From positions 124,001 to 188,000 of the forward strand of contig DIUY01000011.1 in assembly GCA_002422395.1 (NCBI GenBank): a DNA stretch of 64,000 nt, read 5' to 3'. Both the position numbers and the translations under genes were made by a program. Positions 18,882 through 27,079 of this stretch are shown here, piece by piece. Under the pieces are notes generated by a model. The model was not told the origin of the DNA and searched no databases. It saw nothing but the letters and a program-made list of their open reading frames with translations. This DNA comes from Methylococcaceae bacterium UBA6146 (GTDB taxonomy: Bacteria > Pseudomonadota > Gammaproteobacteria > Methylococcales > Methylomonadaceae). Position 1 is the stretch's first letter. Each line of letters begins with the position of its first letter.

Positions 18882-20618
18882 ATGCAAAAAACATCTAAAA
18901 CCAGTATGGGCACATATAAGCGCTTATTAGTTTATGTAAAACCACAGCTCAAGTTATTTGCCATTAGCATTTTGGGATTTTTGATTTATTCAAGCACCCA
19001 GCCGTTATTTGCAGCCATGGTCCAGCAAATTATTGATACCCTGCAATCCAAGTCACGCGAGAACATGTATTATTTGCCGTTATTTTTTAGCGGGCTTATT
19101 GTCGTGCGCGGCATTGGCAGTTTTTTGGGCAATTATTTTTTAGCGAAAGTGTCGTTAAACGTGATCCACGTTTTGCGCTGTGAAATCTTTAATAAATATA
19201 CCCAGCTGCCAACAGCGCATTTTGACGCCAATAATAGCGGCCATATGATTGCCAGGATTACCCATAATGTCGGGCAAGTGGCCCAAGCCACCACCAGCGC
19301 GGTGCGCAAAGTGGTGCAGGAGGGGCTGACAGCGTTAGGTTTGCTGGTGTACCTATTTTATTCAAACTGGATGTTATCGCTGGTTTTTCTGGTGGTGGCG
19401 CCGATTATTGCGTTGCTGGTCAATTACGTCAGTAAGCGGCTGAGAATGTTAAGCAAGCGCATCCAAGAATCCATAGGTGATATGACGCATATCACTTCAG
19501 AGTTAGTCAATGGCCATCGTGTGGTACGCAGTTATGGCGGTGAAGCCTATGAGCGGCGGCGTTTTTTGGAAAGCAGCTCGTATAATCGGCGGCAATCGCT
19601 AAAGTCTCGCATCACATCCGAGATACATAATCAAGCCATGCAGCTGATCATTGCTCTGGCGCTGACATTTTTGATGTATATGGCTTTGTTTTTTATGAAG
19701 CAATCGAGTGTCGGCGAGTTTGTCGGTTACTTGACGGCGGCTTTTTTATTGCCCAGGCCGATCAAGCAATTAAGTGATGCCAATAGTGATATTCAAACGG
19801 GCATTGTTGCCGCCCAATCCTTATTTGACATTCTCGACCAAGACGACGAGGTGGACGAGGGGGCTTATCGGGTCGAAAGGTGCAAAGGGGCGTTGGAGTT
19901 TAAGAGCCTGACTTTCACCTACGAAGGCGCTAATGAACCGGCCTTGATTGACATTAATTTTAAGGCCGAGCCGGGGCAGACCATTGCCTTGGTGGGTGCG
20001 TCCGGCGGCGGCAAAAGTACGCTCGCCAATCTGGTGTCGCGGTTTTATCGCCATGAAACCGGTGAAATTTTACTCGATGGCGTGGAAATCAACGCTTATA
20101 AATTGACCAATCTACGGCAACAAATCGCCTTGGTTAATCAGCAAGTGACGTTGTTCAATGACACGGTTGCCAATAATATTGCTTATGGCGCGTTAGCGAC
20201 GGCAAGCAGGGAGCAAATTGCAGCGGCAGCAAACGATGCTTATGCGACCGAATTTATTAGCAAACTTGAAAAGGGGTTTGATACTGAAATCGGTGAGAAT
20301 GGCGTCAAGTTATCGGGTGGACAAAAACAACGCTTAGCCTTGGCAAGGGCATTATTGAAAGATGCGCCGATTTTAATATTAGATGAAGCGACTTCGGCGT
20401 TGGACACTGAATCAGAACGCTACATTCAGGCCGCGCTGCAAAAAGTCATGCGCAACCGCACGACTTTAGTGATTGCCCATCGCCTATCGACCATTGAAAA
20501 CGCCGATGTGATTTTAGTTATCGACCATGGCCGTATTGTAGAACGGGGTCCGCATCGGGAGTTGCTGGAAAAAAATGGGTTTTATGCGCGGTTACATGCC
20601 ATGCAGTTTAAGGAATGA
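18882..20618 (+). CDS. msbA: Lipid A/LPS export ABC transporter MsbA
   Basis: A 578-residue half-transporter with an N-terminal six-helix membrane domain (about 1-320) and a C-terminal ATPase domain. Walker A is GASGGGKST, the signature is LSGGQKQRLALARALL, and Walker B is ILILDEATSALD, with the switch His in IAHRLSTIE. MsbA flips lipid A-core across the inner membrane. The coupling-helix region MTHITSELVNGHRVVRSYGG resembles MsbA more closely than other exporters. The neighbouring glycosyltransferases support an LPS role. lpxK, its frequent partner, is absent here; uvrD follows convergently. Confidence 0.92.
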   Translation: MQKTSKTSMGTYKRLLVYVKPQLKLFAISILGFLIYSSTQPLFAAMVQQIIDTLQSKSRENMYYLPLFFSGLIVVRGIGSFLGNYFLAKVSLNVIHVLRCEIFNKYTQLPTAHFDANNSGHMIARITHNVGQVAQATTSAVRKVVQEGLTALGLLVYLFYSNWMLSLVFLVVAPIIALLVNYVSKRLRMLSKRIQESIGDMTHITSELVNGHRVVRSYGGEAYERRRFLESSSYNRRQSLKSRITSEIHNQAMQLIIALALTFLMYMALFFMKQSSVGEFVGYLTAAFLLPRPIKQLSDANSDIQTGIVAAQSLFDILDQDDEVDEGAYRVERCKGALEFKSLTFTYEGANEPALIDINFKAEPGQTIALVGASGGGKSTLANLVSRFYRHETGEILLDGVEINAYKLTNLRQQIALVNQQVTLFNDTVANNIAYGALATASREQIAAAANDAYATEFISKLEKGFDTEIGENGVKLSGGQKQRLALARALLKDAPILILDEATSALDTESERYIQAALQKVMRNRTTLVIAHRLSTIENADVILVIDHGRIVERGPHRELLEKNGFYARLHAMQFKE

Positions 20619-20681
20619 GCCGCTCCTACGGTAATTATGTTAAAGAGTTTATGGGCGGGCACTTATGTGTGGGTTCTTCCG

Positions 20682-22853
20682 CTACTCTACTGCCAGCTTG
20701 GCATACGCCAACATAAGCCATTTCATCCCCGCTTGTTTAAAGTTGATCTGTACCCGTTCCTGTGCGCCCTGGCCTTCCATTTGCAATACGACACCTTCGC
20801 CAAATTTCTCATGCCTGACTTTTTGCCCCACTCTATATTTATAGATGCCTGCGGATGGTGATGTTTGAGGCTTAGGTTGGGCGACAGGTGCCGGGCGGCT
20901 GATATTGGCACGCATCCTGACTTCTTGAATGAATTCTGCGGGAATTTCCCGTAAAAAACGGGACGGTCTGGGATAAGTCTCGCGCCCGTATAAGCGCCTG
21001 GATTCGGCGTAGCTCAGGTACAGCTTCCGCATTGCACGGGTAATACCCACATAACACAACCGGCGCTCTTCTTCGAGGCGTCCGGCATCGTCGACCGATT
21101 GTTGCGATGGGAACAGGCCTTCTTCCATGCCCACCAAAAAAACCAGTTTAAATTCCAAGCCTTTTGCAGAATGCAAGGTCATCAGTTGCACACAATCTTC
21201 AAATTCATCGGCCTGCATATCACCGGATTCCAGTGCGGCATAAGTCAGAAACAAATCCAATTCACCCAGATTGTCACCGTTGTCCGCATCGGCATCAAAA
21301 AGCCGCGCGGCATTGACCAGTTCCTCAAGGTTTTCGACTTTTTCCTCGCCTTTATCGGCTTTTTCATTTTTATACAGCCCAAGCAGGCCGCTTTTTTCGA
21401 CAGCTAGCCTGACCTTTTCATAAAGCTCCAGCCCGTCAGCTTCATCTGTGAGTTGCTTAAGCAACAGCAAAAAGCCTTTCAGGGCGTTGCTGGCGCGTGC
21501 CGATAGGCTGCCTTGGTTAACTAAGGCGATTGCCGCCGCCCATAAAGAAATGTCTTGGTTACGGGCGATCATGCGTATGTCGTCAAGCGTTTTAGCGCCT
21601 ATGCCGCGTGTCGGCGTGTTGACCACGCGTTCAAACGACGCATCGTCATTGCGGTTGGCCATTAGGCGCAAGTACGCCAGCGCGTTTTTGATTTCTGCAC
21701 GGTCGAAAAAGCGCAAACCGCCATAAACCCGGTAAGGCGTGTTGGTCGCCATCAATTTTTCTTCAAACTGCCGGGACTGGGCGTTGGAACGGTATAAAAT
21801 GGCGACATCCGAACGCACGCCGCCTTCCTTTACCCAGGCGCGGATGCGCTCGACGACAAAATAGGCCTCATCTTGCTCATTAAAGGCGGTGTACAGGGAG
21901 ATGGGTTCGCCAGCACCGGAATCAGTCCATAATTCCTTGCCCATACGTCCGTCATTGTTGGCAATCAGCGTGTTGGCCGCTTTAAGAATTGTGCCGGTCG
22001 AGCGGTAATTCTGCTCCAGCCTGATAAGCAGATGATTAGGATGCTGTTTCTGGAATTTGTAGAGATTTTCAATTTTTGCGCCCCGCCAACCGTAAATCGA
22101 CTGGTCGTCGTCGCCGACCACGAACAGGTTGTCCTTGTCTTGGGTTAACAGCCGCAGCCACGCGTATTGTATGGTGTTGGTGTCTTGGAATTCATCGACA
22201 TGCACCTGTAAAAAACGTTGCTGATAAAACTCCAGCATATCGGGGTTGTCACGCAGCAATTCATGCGCCCGGAGCAGCAACTCAGCAAAATCAACTAGGC
22301 CTGAGCGGTCACACAGCTTCTCATAAGCAAGGTAGATCATCAGCATTTGCCGCTGGTAAGGGTCGCCCGTTTCTGAGGTGTGCCTGGCTCTGATGCCTTC
22401 GTCTTTTTGGGCGTTGATATGCCATTGCACTTGCTTGGGCGGCCACTTTTCCTCGTCAAGATTAAGGGTGTTTAACAGGCGCTTGATCAGCCGCAATTGG
22501 TCAGCCGAATCCATCACTTGAAAGGCATCCGGCAATTTTGCAGTTTGGGCATGACGCCTAAGCAACCGATGCGCTAGGCCATGAAAAGTGCCTATCCATA
22601 AAGTTTGGGCCGGGATGGCAAGCAGGTCTTCAAGCCGACCGCGCATTTCCCTTGCCGCTTTATTGGTAAAGGTGACAGCCAGGATATTATGTGGCGACAA
22701 ACCTTCGACTTGGATCTGCCAGGCGATACGGTGCACCAGGACGCGGGTTTTGCCACTGCCCGCGCCGGCCAGCACCAGCATTGCCGTGGATGGTGCGGTG
22801 ACGGCATGCCGTTGCGCGTCGTTTAAAGGGTCAATAATTTTAGTGATATCCAT
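20682..22853 (-). CDS. uvrD: DNA helicase II (UvrD)
   Basis: A 723-residue superfamily 1A 3'-to-5' helicase, close to the E. coli length of 720. Visible motifs are Q-motif LNDAQRHAV, motif I AGAGSGKTRVL, motif Ia AVTFTNKAAREM, motif II VHVDEFQDTN, motif III VVGDDDQSIYGWRGA, motif IV LEQNYRST, motif V TLHSAKGLEFKLVFLVGMEEG and motif VI EERRLCYVGITRAM. The C-terminal tail KYRVGQKVRHEKFGEGVV is the tudor-like domain of UvrD/PcrA that contacts RNA polymerase. It acts in nucleotide excision and mismatch repair. Confidence 0.96.
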   Translation of the reverse strand: MDITKIIDPLNDAQRHAVTAPSTAMLVLAGAGSGKTRVLVHRIAWQIQVEGLSPHNILAVTFTNKAAREMRGRLEDLLAIPAQTLWIGTFHGLAHRLLRRHAQTAKLPDAFQVMDSADQLRLIKRLLNTLNLDEEKWPPKQVQWHINAQKDEGIRARHTSETGDPYQRQMLMIYLAYEKLCDRSGLVDFAELLLRAHELLRDNPDMLEFYQQRFLQVHVDEFQDTNTIQYAWLRLLTQDKDNLFVVGDDDQSIYGWRGAKIENLYKFQKQHPNHLLIRLEQNYRSTGTILKAANTLIANNDGRMGKELWTDSGAGEPISLYTAFNEQDEAYFVVERIRAWVKEGGVRSDVAILYRSNAQSRQFEEKLMATNTPYRVYGGLRFFDRAEIKNALAYLRLMANRNDDASFERVVNTPTRGIGAKTLDDIRMIARNQDISLWAAAIALVNQGSLSARASNALKGFLLLLKQLTDEADGLELYEKVRLAVEKSGLLGLYKNEKADKGEEKVENLEELVNAARLFDADADNGDNLGELDLFLTYAALESGDMQADEFEDCVQLMTLHSAKGLEFKLVFLVGMEEGLFPSQQSVDDAGRLEEERRLCYVGITRAMRKLYLSYAESRRLYGRETYPRPSRFLREIPAEFIQEVRMRANISRPAPVAQPKPQTSPSAGIYKYRVGQKVRHEKFGEGVVLQMEGQGAQERVQINFKQAGMKWLMLAYAKLAVE

Positions 22854-22970
22854 TTGTTATTGCTTGCACATTTCTTGTAGCTGTGTATATTTGTTGCGGT
22901 TCATAGGGTTAGCTAATGGGCCAATGTATAACTATAGATAATAACAACGACATACATAGAGGATTTTAAG

Positions 22971-23240
22971 ATGAATTTCGATTTTAAGCGCATGATGAAG
23001 TTTGAACATAACGTCGGCGACAATGAAAAAAAATACCGCCTTTATGGGGGGTTGGCATTGATAGCCGTGTCGGTTTTTACCGCCCAAATCGCTTTGTTGT
23101 TGATTGGTTTGGTGCTTGTCGCAACAGGATTTATGGGATGGTGTCCCGCTTATTCTGGGCTTGGCAAAAACACCTGCTGTCCTGCCGCGACGGAAGAGAC
23201 GCCGACAACAACTGAGGCCGGCTCTGGCGATCAAGAATAA
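22971..23240 (+). CDS. Small inner-membrane protein, DUF2892/YgaP-like
   Basis: An 89-residue protein with N-terminal MKFEHNVGDNEKKYR, one hydrophobic hairpin (about 25-55) and GWCPAYSGLGKNTCC, typical of DUF2892 proteins. Cysteines in WCP and TCC could bind metal or form disulfides. The tail is Thr/Glu-rich. Function in the family is unknown beyond association with rhodanese domains in YgaP. It is a single gene with a terminator immediately after it. Confidence 0.8.
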   Translation: MNFDFKRMMKFEHNVGDNEKKYRLYGGLALIAVSVFTAQIALLLIGLVLVATGFMGWCPAYSGLGKNTCCPAATEETPTTTEAGSGDQE

Positions 23241-23249
23241 AGCGGTGGA

Positions 23250-23272
23250 AACTACAGGGATGTAGTTTTTTA
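23250..23272 (+). terminator. Intrinsic terminator after the DUF2892 gene
   Basis: A 7-bp stem AACTACA / TGTAGTT with loop GGGA runs into TTTTT. It is ten bases after the stop codon and has the right polarity for the plus-strand gene. Confidence 0.65.
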
Positions 23273-23285
23273 GTCGCCGCCGTCA

Positions 23286-23723
23286 TCATTCTTCTTTGTG
23301 GAACTCACCTTCCAGCACATTATGCGCCGTGGTTGTGGTCTGCTGAAAGCCACTGACTGCTTGGATGATGTGGTTTTCAAGCACATAGCGGGCTATTCTT
23401 TTGCGTAACTGGGGAATCAGGCAAGCAAAACCGATAATGTCGGTCATAAACCCCGGTGTCAACAACAATATGCCACCTAGCACTATGATAGGGCCTTCAA
23501 TCATTTCATAGGCGGGTATTTCGCCTTGCGCCAGACTGGTTTGAAACCGCTGTAGCGTTGCAAAACCTTGTTGTTTTAATAGCCAGCTACCTAGCGCCGC
23601 AGTGAAGACCACCAAGAAAATAGTCGGCAACGCACCAATAATCCCGCCCACTTGCAACAGCAAATAAATTTCTATAAAGGGAACAATCAGGACGGCCAGA
23701 AATAATACTTGCATCACTTTCAT
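23286..23723 (-). CDS. fxsA: FxsA family membrane protein
   Basis: A 145-residue polytopic protein with the FxsA pattern: FLAVLIVPFIEIYLLLQVG, a second segment around ALPTIFLVVFTAALGSWLLK, then EGPIIVLGGILLLTPGFMTD. In E. coli, overproduced FxsA relieves F-plasmid exclusion of phage T7, and its normal role is not defined. The C-terminus is hydrophilic. It is monocistronic and divergent from cutA. Confidence 0.85.
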   Translation of the reverse strand: MKVMQVLFLAVLIVPFIEIYLLLQVGGIIGALPTIFLVVFTAALGSWLLKQQGFATLQRFQTSLAQGEIPAYEMIEGPIIVLGGILLLTPGFMTDIIGFACLIPQLRKRIARYVLENHIIQAVSGFQQTTTTAHNVLEGEFHKEE

Positions 23724-23824
23724 TTCAATACTCTTAAATATTTAATCATTGTCCACAATATAAGGGTAATCGTTGTTAATTTCTAGGATAATATCCGATA
23801 TTCACGTTTTACAAAGCCCAGCAT

Positions 23825-24151
23825 ATGTCAACTGCCTTTGAAATAATTCTCTGCACATGTCCTGATAAAAAGACGGCGAAAAAACTCGCCACCTTGCTGG
23901 TCACTAAAAAGCTGGCCGCCTGCGTGAACATCTTGCCTGGCATCACTTCCATTTATACATGGGAAGAACAGATTGAGTCCGTCCAAGAGCATTTGTTGCT
24001 GATTAAATCCAGCAAAGCAAATTACCAGGCGATTGAAACGACGGTTTTTAAGCACCACCCTTACGAAGTTCCCGAACTAATTGCCGTGCCGATTGGGCGC
24101 GGTTTACCTGAATATCTGGATTGGATTGATACATGCCTTTCACCAAACTGA
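23825..24151 (+). CDS. cutA: Divalent-cation tolerance protein CutA
   Basis: A 108-residue trimeric PII-like fold protein. The family core LAACVNILPGITSIYTWEEQI is present, as is HPYEVPELIAVPIGRGLPEYLDWI. CutA was linked to copper tolerance, but its biochemical role is still unclear. Its 3' end overlaps dsbD by 19 bases, and cutA-dsbD is a recurrent gammaproteobacterial pair, so translation is coupled. Confidence 0.93.
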   Translation: MSTAFEIILCTCPDKKTAKKLATLLVTKKLAACVNILPGITSIYTWEEQIESVQEHLLLIKSSKANYQAIETTVFKHHPYEVPELIAVPIGRGLPEYLDWIDTCLSPN

Positions 24152-26361
24152 TTTTTTTCTGTGTGCTCGTGCTAATGGGCCAGTACGCGTCCGCTATCGA
24201 ACAAGACGATCTTTTGCCACCCACACAAGCGTTCAAAGTTTCCGCCCAAGCGCTTAGTGCCGACAAGCTGGAAGTTTCCTGGGTTATTGCGGAAGGCTAT
24301 TCCGTTTACCGCAATAACATGCGCTTTGAATCCAAAACTGCGCCAGTGGCATTGGGTGTGCCTGATTTCCCGGCCGGAAAAATCAAGCATGACGAGCTGT
24401 TAGGTGATGTTGTCCATTATCACGATCACCTGCAAGTGACGATGCCATTAACCGGCACAGCCGCTGTGTCAGCTATGCAGCTATTTTTACAGTACCAGGC
24501 GTGTGCCGACCGGGGCGTTTGTTATCCGCCGCAGCGGGTGACGTTGGATGTTGCCTTGCCCGCGCCGTTGCAGGCCGCCAAAGCCAACCCGCTGGCGCAA
24601 TTGGTCAAAGGGTTTTCGGGCTTAAAGCTGACAGGCTCGCAGGATGAGCTGTTACCGCCCGACCAAGCGTTTCAATTTTTTGCTTCGGTGAAAGACGCCA
24701 ACACCTTGCATGTCAATTGGAAAATTGCCGAAAATTATTATTTGTATCGGGAGAAAACCCAGCTGGCCTTAATTAATGCTGATGGTGTCCAGTTGGGCGC
24801 TTACTCCATTCCTAGAGGCGCACCTAAGCATGATGAAGCATTCGGTCAGGTGGAGATATTCCATAATGAACTCAGTTTTGACGTGCCGTTAAACCGTTCC
24901 GGCACCGCCGCACAAACCCTGGTGGTGGAGGCAAAATATCAGGGCTGCGCTGACCGTGGCGTGTGCTACCCACCCATGGCTAAAACCGTCGACTTGGAAC
25001 TGCCTGCGGCGTCAACACCCACACTCCAAGAAGCGCAGTCCGCACCGGCGCTTTCCGAACAAGACCAGATCGTCCAGTCCCTGCATCAGGACAGCCTATG
25101 GCTGACTTTGCTGAGTTTCTTCGGATTTGGCTTATTGCTGTCACTGACGCCGTGCATTTTTCCGATGATCCCTATCTTATCCGGCATTATTGTCGGCCAT
25201 GGCCATCGTATAAACACTCGGCGGGCCTTTTTGTTGTCGCTCAGCTATGTGGTCGCCTCGGCGCTCACTTACACGGTGTTTGGGATAGCTGCGGCACTGT
25301 TCGGCGGCAATCTACAAACGATTTTTCAGCAACCTTGGATTATCGTTTTGTTCAGCGGCATTTTTGTTGCGCTGTCGCTATCCATGTTCGGTTTTTATCA
25401 CTTGGAATTGCCCAAGTCATTGCAGGCCAAGTTGCATAACTCCAGCGAAAGGCATCGTGATGGTTCGCTTTGGGGCGCGGCAATCATGGGCGCGTTGTCG
25501 TCGCTGATAGTTGGCCCTTGTGTTGCCGCGCCGTTGGCCGGGGCATTAATTTTTATCGGTCAAACGGGTGATGCTGTCCTAGGCGGCGGCGCTTTGTTTG
25601 CGATGGGGCTGGGCATGGGGGTCCCGCTGTTGCTGTTGGGCGCATCGGCGGGCAAATTGTTGCCTAAGGCGGGCAGCTGGCTTAATGTCACTAAAACAAC
25701 GTTCGGCGTCGTTATGCTGGCGGTCGCCGTTTGGATGCTCAGCCGCATTTTGCCGGCTGAGGTGACTATGTTGCTTTGGGCGATGCTGCTGATTTTGCCC
25801 TCCATTTATCTGAATGCGCTGGAGCCATTGCCAGAGCCTTGCTCAGGTTGGCGCAAATTATGGAAAGGTGTCGGTTTGCTGATGCTGGCTTATGGCTTGC
25901 TATTGTTAATTGGTTTTAGTATGGGCAACAGCAATCCGCTAAAACCGTTGCAGGGGGGGGCTGCAAATAACGCGCAAGCGGCTGAACAAGATCAGGGGCT
26001 TCACTTTACGCGGGTGGCCTCGCTGGCAGAATTGGACAGCCGGATTGCGCAGGCGGCGGCAAACAACCAGGTAGTCATGCTGGATTTTTATGCCGACTGG
26101 TGTATCTCGTGCAAAGAAATGGAAGCCTACACTTTCACTGACCCTAGCGTTAAGCAGGCGTTGGCAGGCTTTGTCTTGCTCCAGGCCGATGTCACGCAAA
26201 ACAACGCTGACGACCAAGCCTTGCTGGAAAAATTCAATCTTATTGGGCCGCCCGCTATCCTATTTTTTGGCGCTGACCAGCAAGAAAAGCCTGCGCACCG
26301 GGTGATCGGCTATCAAGACGCCGCCACTTTTGCCAAAACTTTGGCACGGATCAGGCCATGA
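24133..26361 (+). CDS. dsbD: Thiol:disulfide interchange protein DsbD with a duplicated alpha domain
   Basis: DsbD carries reducing power from cytoplasmic thioredoxin to periplasmic DsbC, DsbE and others. Here it is 742 residues against about 565 in E. coli. After a signal peptide there are two tandem N-terminal immunoglobulin-like alpha domains, each ending in CADRGVC (Cys124/130 and Cys272/278). Next come the membrane domain with Cys341 (SLTPCIFPM) and Cys463 (VGPCVAAP), and the C-terminal thioredoxin domain with Cys657/Cys660 (DWCISC). All six canonical cysteines plus an extra pair are present. It sits between cutA and a TlpA-like gene, with overlaps on both sides. Confidence 0.93.
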   Translation: MPFTKLIFFCVLVLMGQYASAIEQDDLLPPTQAFKVSAQALSADKLEVSWVIAEGYSVYRNNMRFESKTAPVALGVPDFPAGKIKHDELLGDVVHYHDHLQVTMPLTGTAAVSAMQLFLQYQACADRGVCYPPQRVTLDVALPAPLQAAKANPLAQLVKGFSGLKLTGSQDELLPPDQAFQFFASVKDANTLHVNWKIAENYYLYREKTQLALINADGVQLGAYSIPRGAPKHDEAFGQVEIFHNELSFDVPLNRSGTAAQTLVVEAKYQGCADRGVCYPPMAKTVDLELPAASTPTLQEAQSAPALSEQDQIVQSLHQDSLWLTLLSFFGFGLLLSLTPCIFPMIPILSGIIVGHGHRINTRRAFLLSLSYVVASALTYTVFGIAAALFGGNLQTIFQQPWIIVLFSGIFVALSLSMFGFYHLELPKSLQAKLHNSSERHRDGSLWGAAIMGALSSLIVGPCVAAPLAGALIFIGQTGDAVLGGGALFAMGLGMGVPLLLLGASAGKLLPKAGSWLNVTKTTFGVVMLAVAVWMLSRILPAEVTMLLWAMLLILPSIYLNALEPLPEPCSGWRKLWKGVGLLMLAYGLLLLIGFSMGNSNPLKPLQGGAANNAQAAEQDQGLHFTRVASLAELDSRIAQAAANNQVVMLDFYADWCISCKEMEAYTFTDPSVKQALAGFVLLQADVTQNNADDQALLEKFNLIGPPAILFFGADQQEKPAHRVIGYQDAATFAKTLARIRP

Positions 26362-26873
26362 AACAAGGTGGAATTATTGTCCTTGCTGCAGTGCTTGCGC
26401 TTGTCTGCGGCATACTGGCGAAAAACTTTTTATCGGCTGGCGCAACAGATGAGCCAATGGCTTTGCCCATGTTCAGTTTGCCTGACTTGGCCGGTAAACA
26501 ACACAGTATTGAAGAGTGGCAAGGCAAAATACGGGTCATCAATTTCTGGGGAACTTGGTGTCCGCCTTGCCGCAAAGAGATTCCCGAATTCATTGCGTTG
26601 CAGCAAGAGTACGCCGCTAAAGGCGTCGTGGTTATTGGTATTGCCATTGACGATGCGCAAGCGGTTGCCGACTATAGCGCCAAGGCTAAAATCAATTATC
26701 CCTTGCTTATCGCGCCCGATGAGGGTGTTGCGCTGAGCCATCAACTGGGCAATGACGTTGATGCCGTCCCTTTTACAATTATCGTTGACTGGCACGGAAC
26801 AATTATTCACCGACATCCTGGAGTTTTTTCAAAAGAGCAAATATTAGCTGTTGTCTTGCCATTGCTCGAATGA
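26358..26873 (+). CDS. TlpA/ResA-like periplasmic thioredoxin
   Basis: A 171-residue membrane-anchored thioredoxin. An N-terminal uncleaved signal anchor (about 5-25) is followed by a TlpA-type domain with active site WCPPC (Cys68, Cys71), a cis-Pro region VDAVPFTIIVD, and the ALPMFSLPDL entry strand. Such proteins reduce apocytochrome or other periplasmic disulfides. Its start overlaps dsbD by ATGA, so it is the probable direct client of DsbD. It resembles CcmG/ResA, but no cytochrome c maturation genes are nearby. Confidence 0.87.
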   Translation: MKQGGIIVLAAVLALVCGILAKNFLSAGATDEPMALPMFSLPDLAGKQHSIEEWQGKIRVINFWGTWCPPCRKEIPEFIALQQEYAAKGVVVIGIAIDDAQAVADYSAKAKINYPLLIAPDEGVALSHQLGNDVDAVPFTIIVDWHGTIIHRHPGVFSKEQILAVVLPLLE

Positions 26874-26878
26874 CAATG

Positions 26879-26927
26879 TGCGGCCGTTTAGCCGGCTTTT
26901 TTTCAAGAAGCGTACTAAGCGGCCGCA
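26879..26927 (+). terminator. Long-stem inverted repeat with internal T-run after the tlpA-like gene
   Basis: Arms TGCGGCCG (26879-26886) and CGGCCGCA (26920-26927) are exact complements. Between them lies the small palindrome AGCCGGCT followed by seven T residues. The inner part is a plausible intrinsic terminator for cutA-dsbD-tlpA, and the outer arms could form a larger stem. Confidence 0.5.
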
Positions 26928-27011
26928 AAATCGCCATTAACCTAAATTTTCTTGGCATCGATAATTTCGTGAACTGTTTGGCAATTAGAATGACTTACAG
27001 GGATAGCCGGA

Positions 27012-27042
27012 TTGTTTTTTTAAACTTTAAATCGGTTATAAT
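27012..27042 (+). promoter_or_regulatory. Candidate sigma-70 promoter of the rkp-like operon
   Basis: A perfect -10 TATAAT is at 27037-27042 with a weak -35 (TTGTTT at 27012, spacer 19; other registers exist in the T-run). The rkpA-like ATG is 38 bp downstream. The SD-like AAAGGA lies rather far (about 13 bases) from that ATG. Confidence 0.5.
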
Positions 27043-27079
27043 CGCCGACTAACTTTAGCGAAAGGACAGACTCCTGAGA

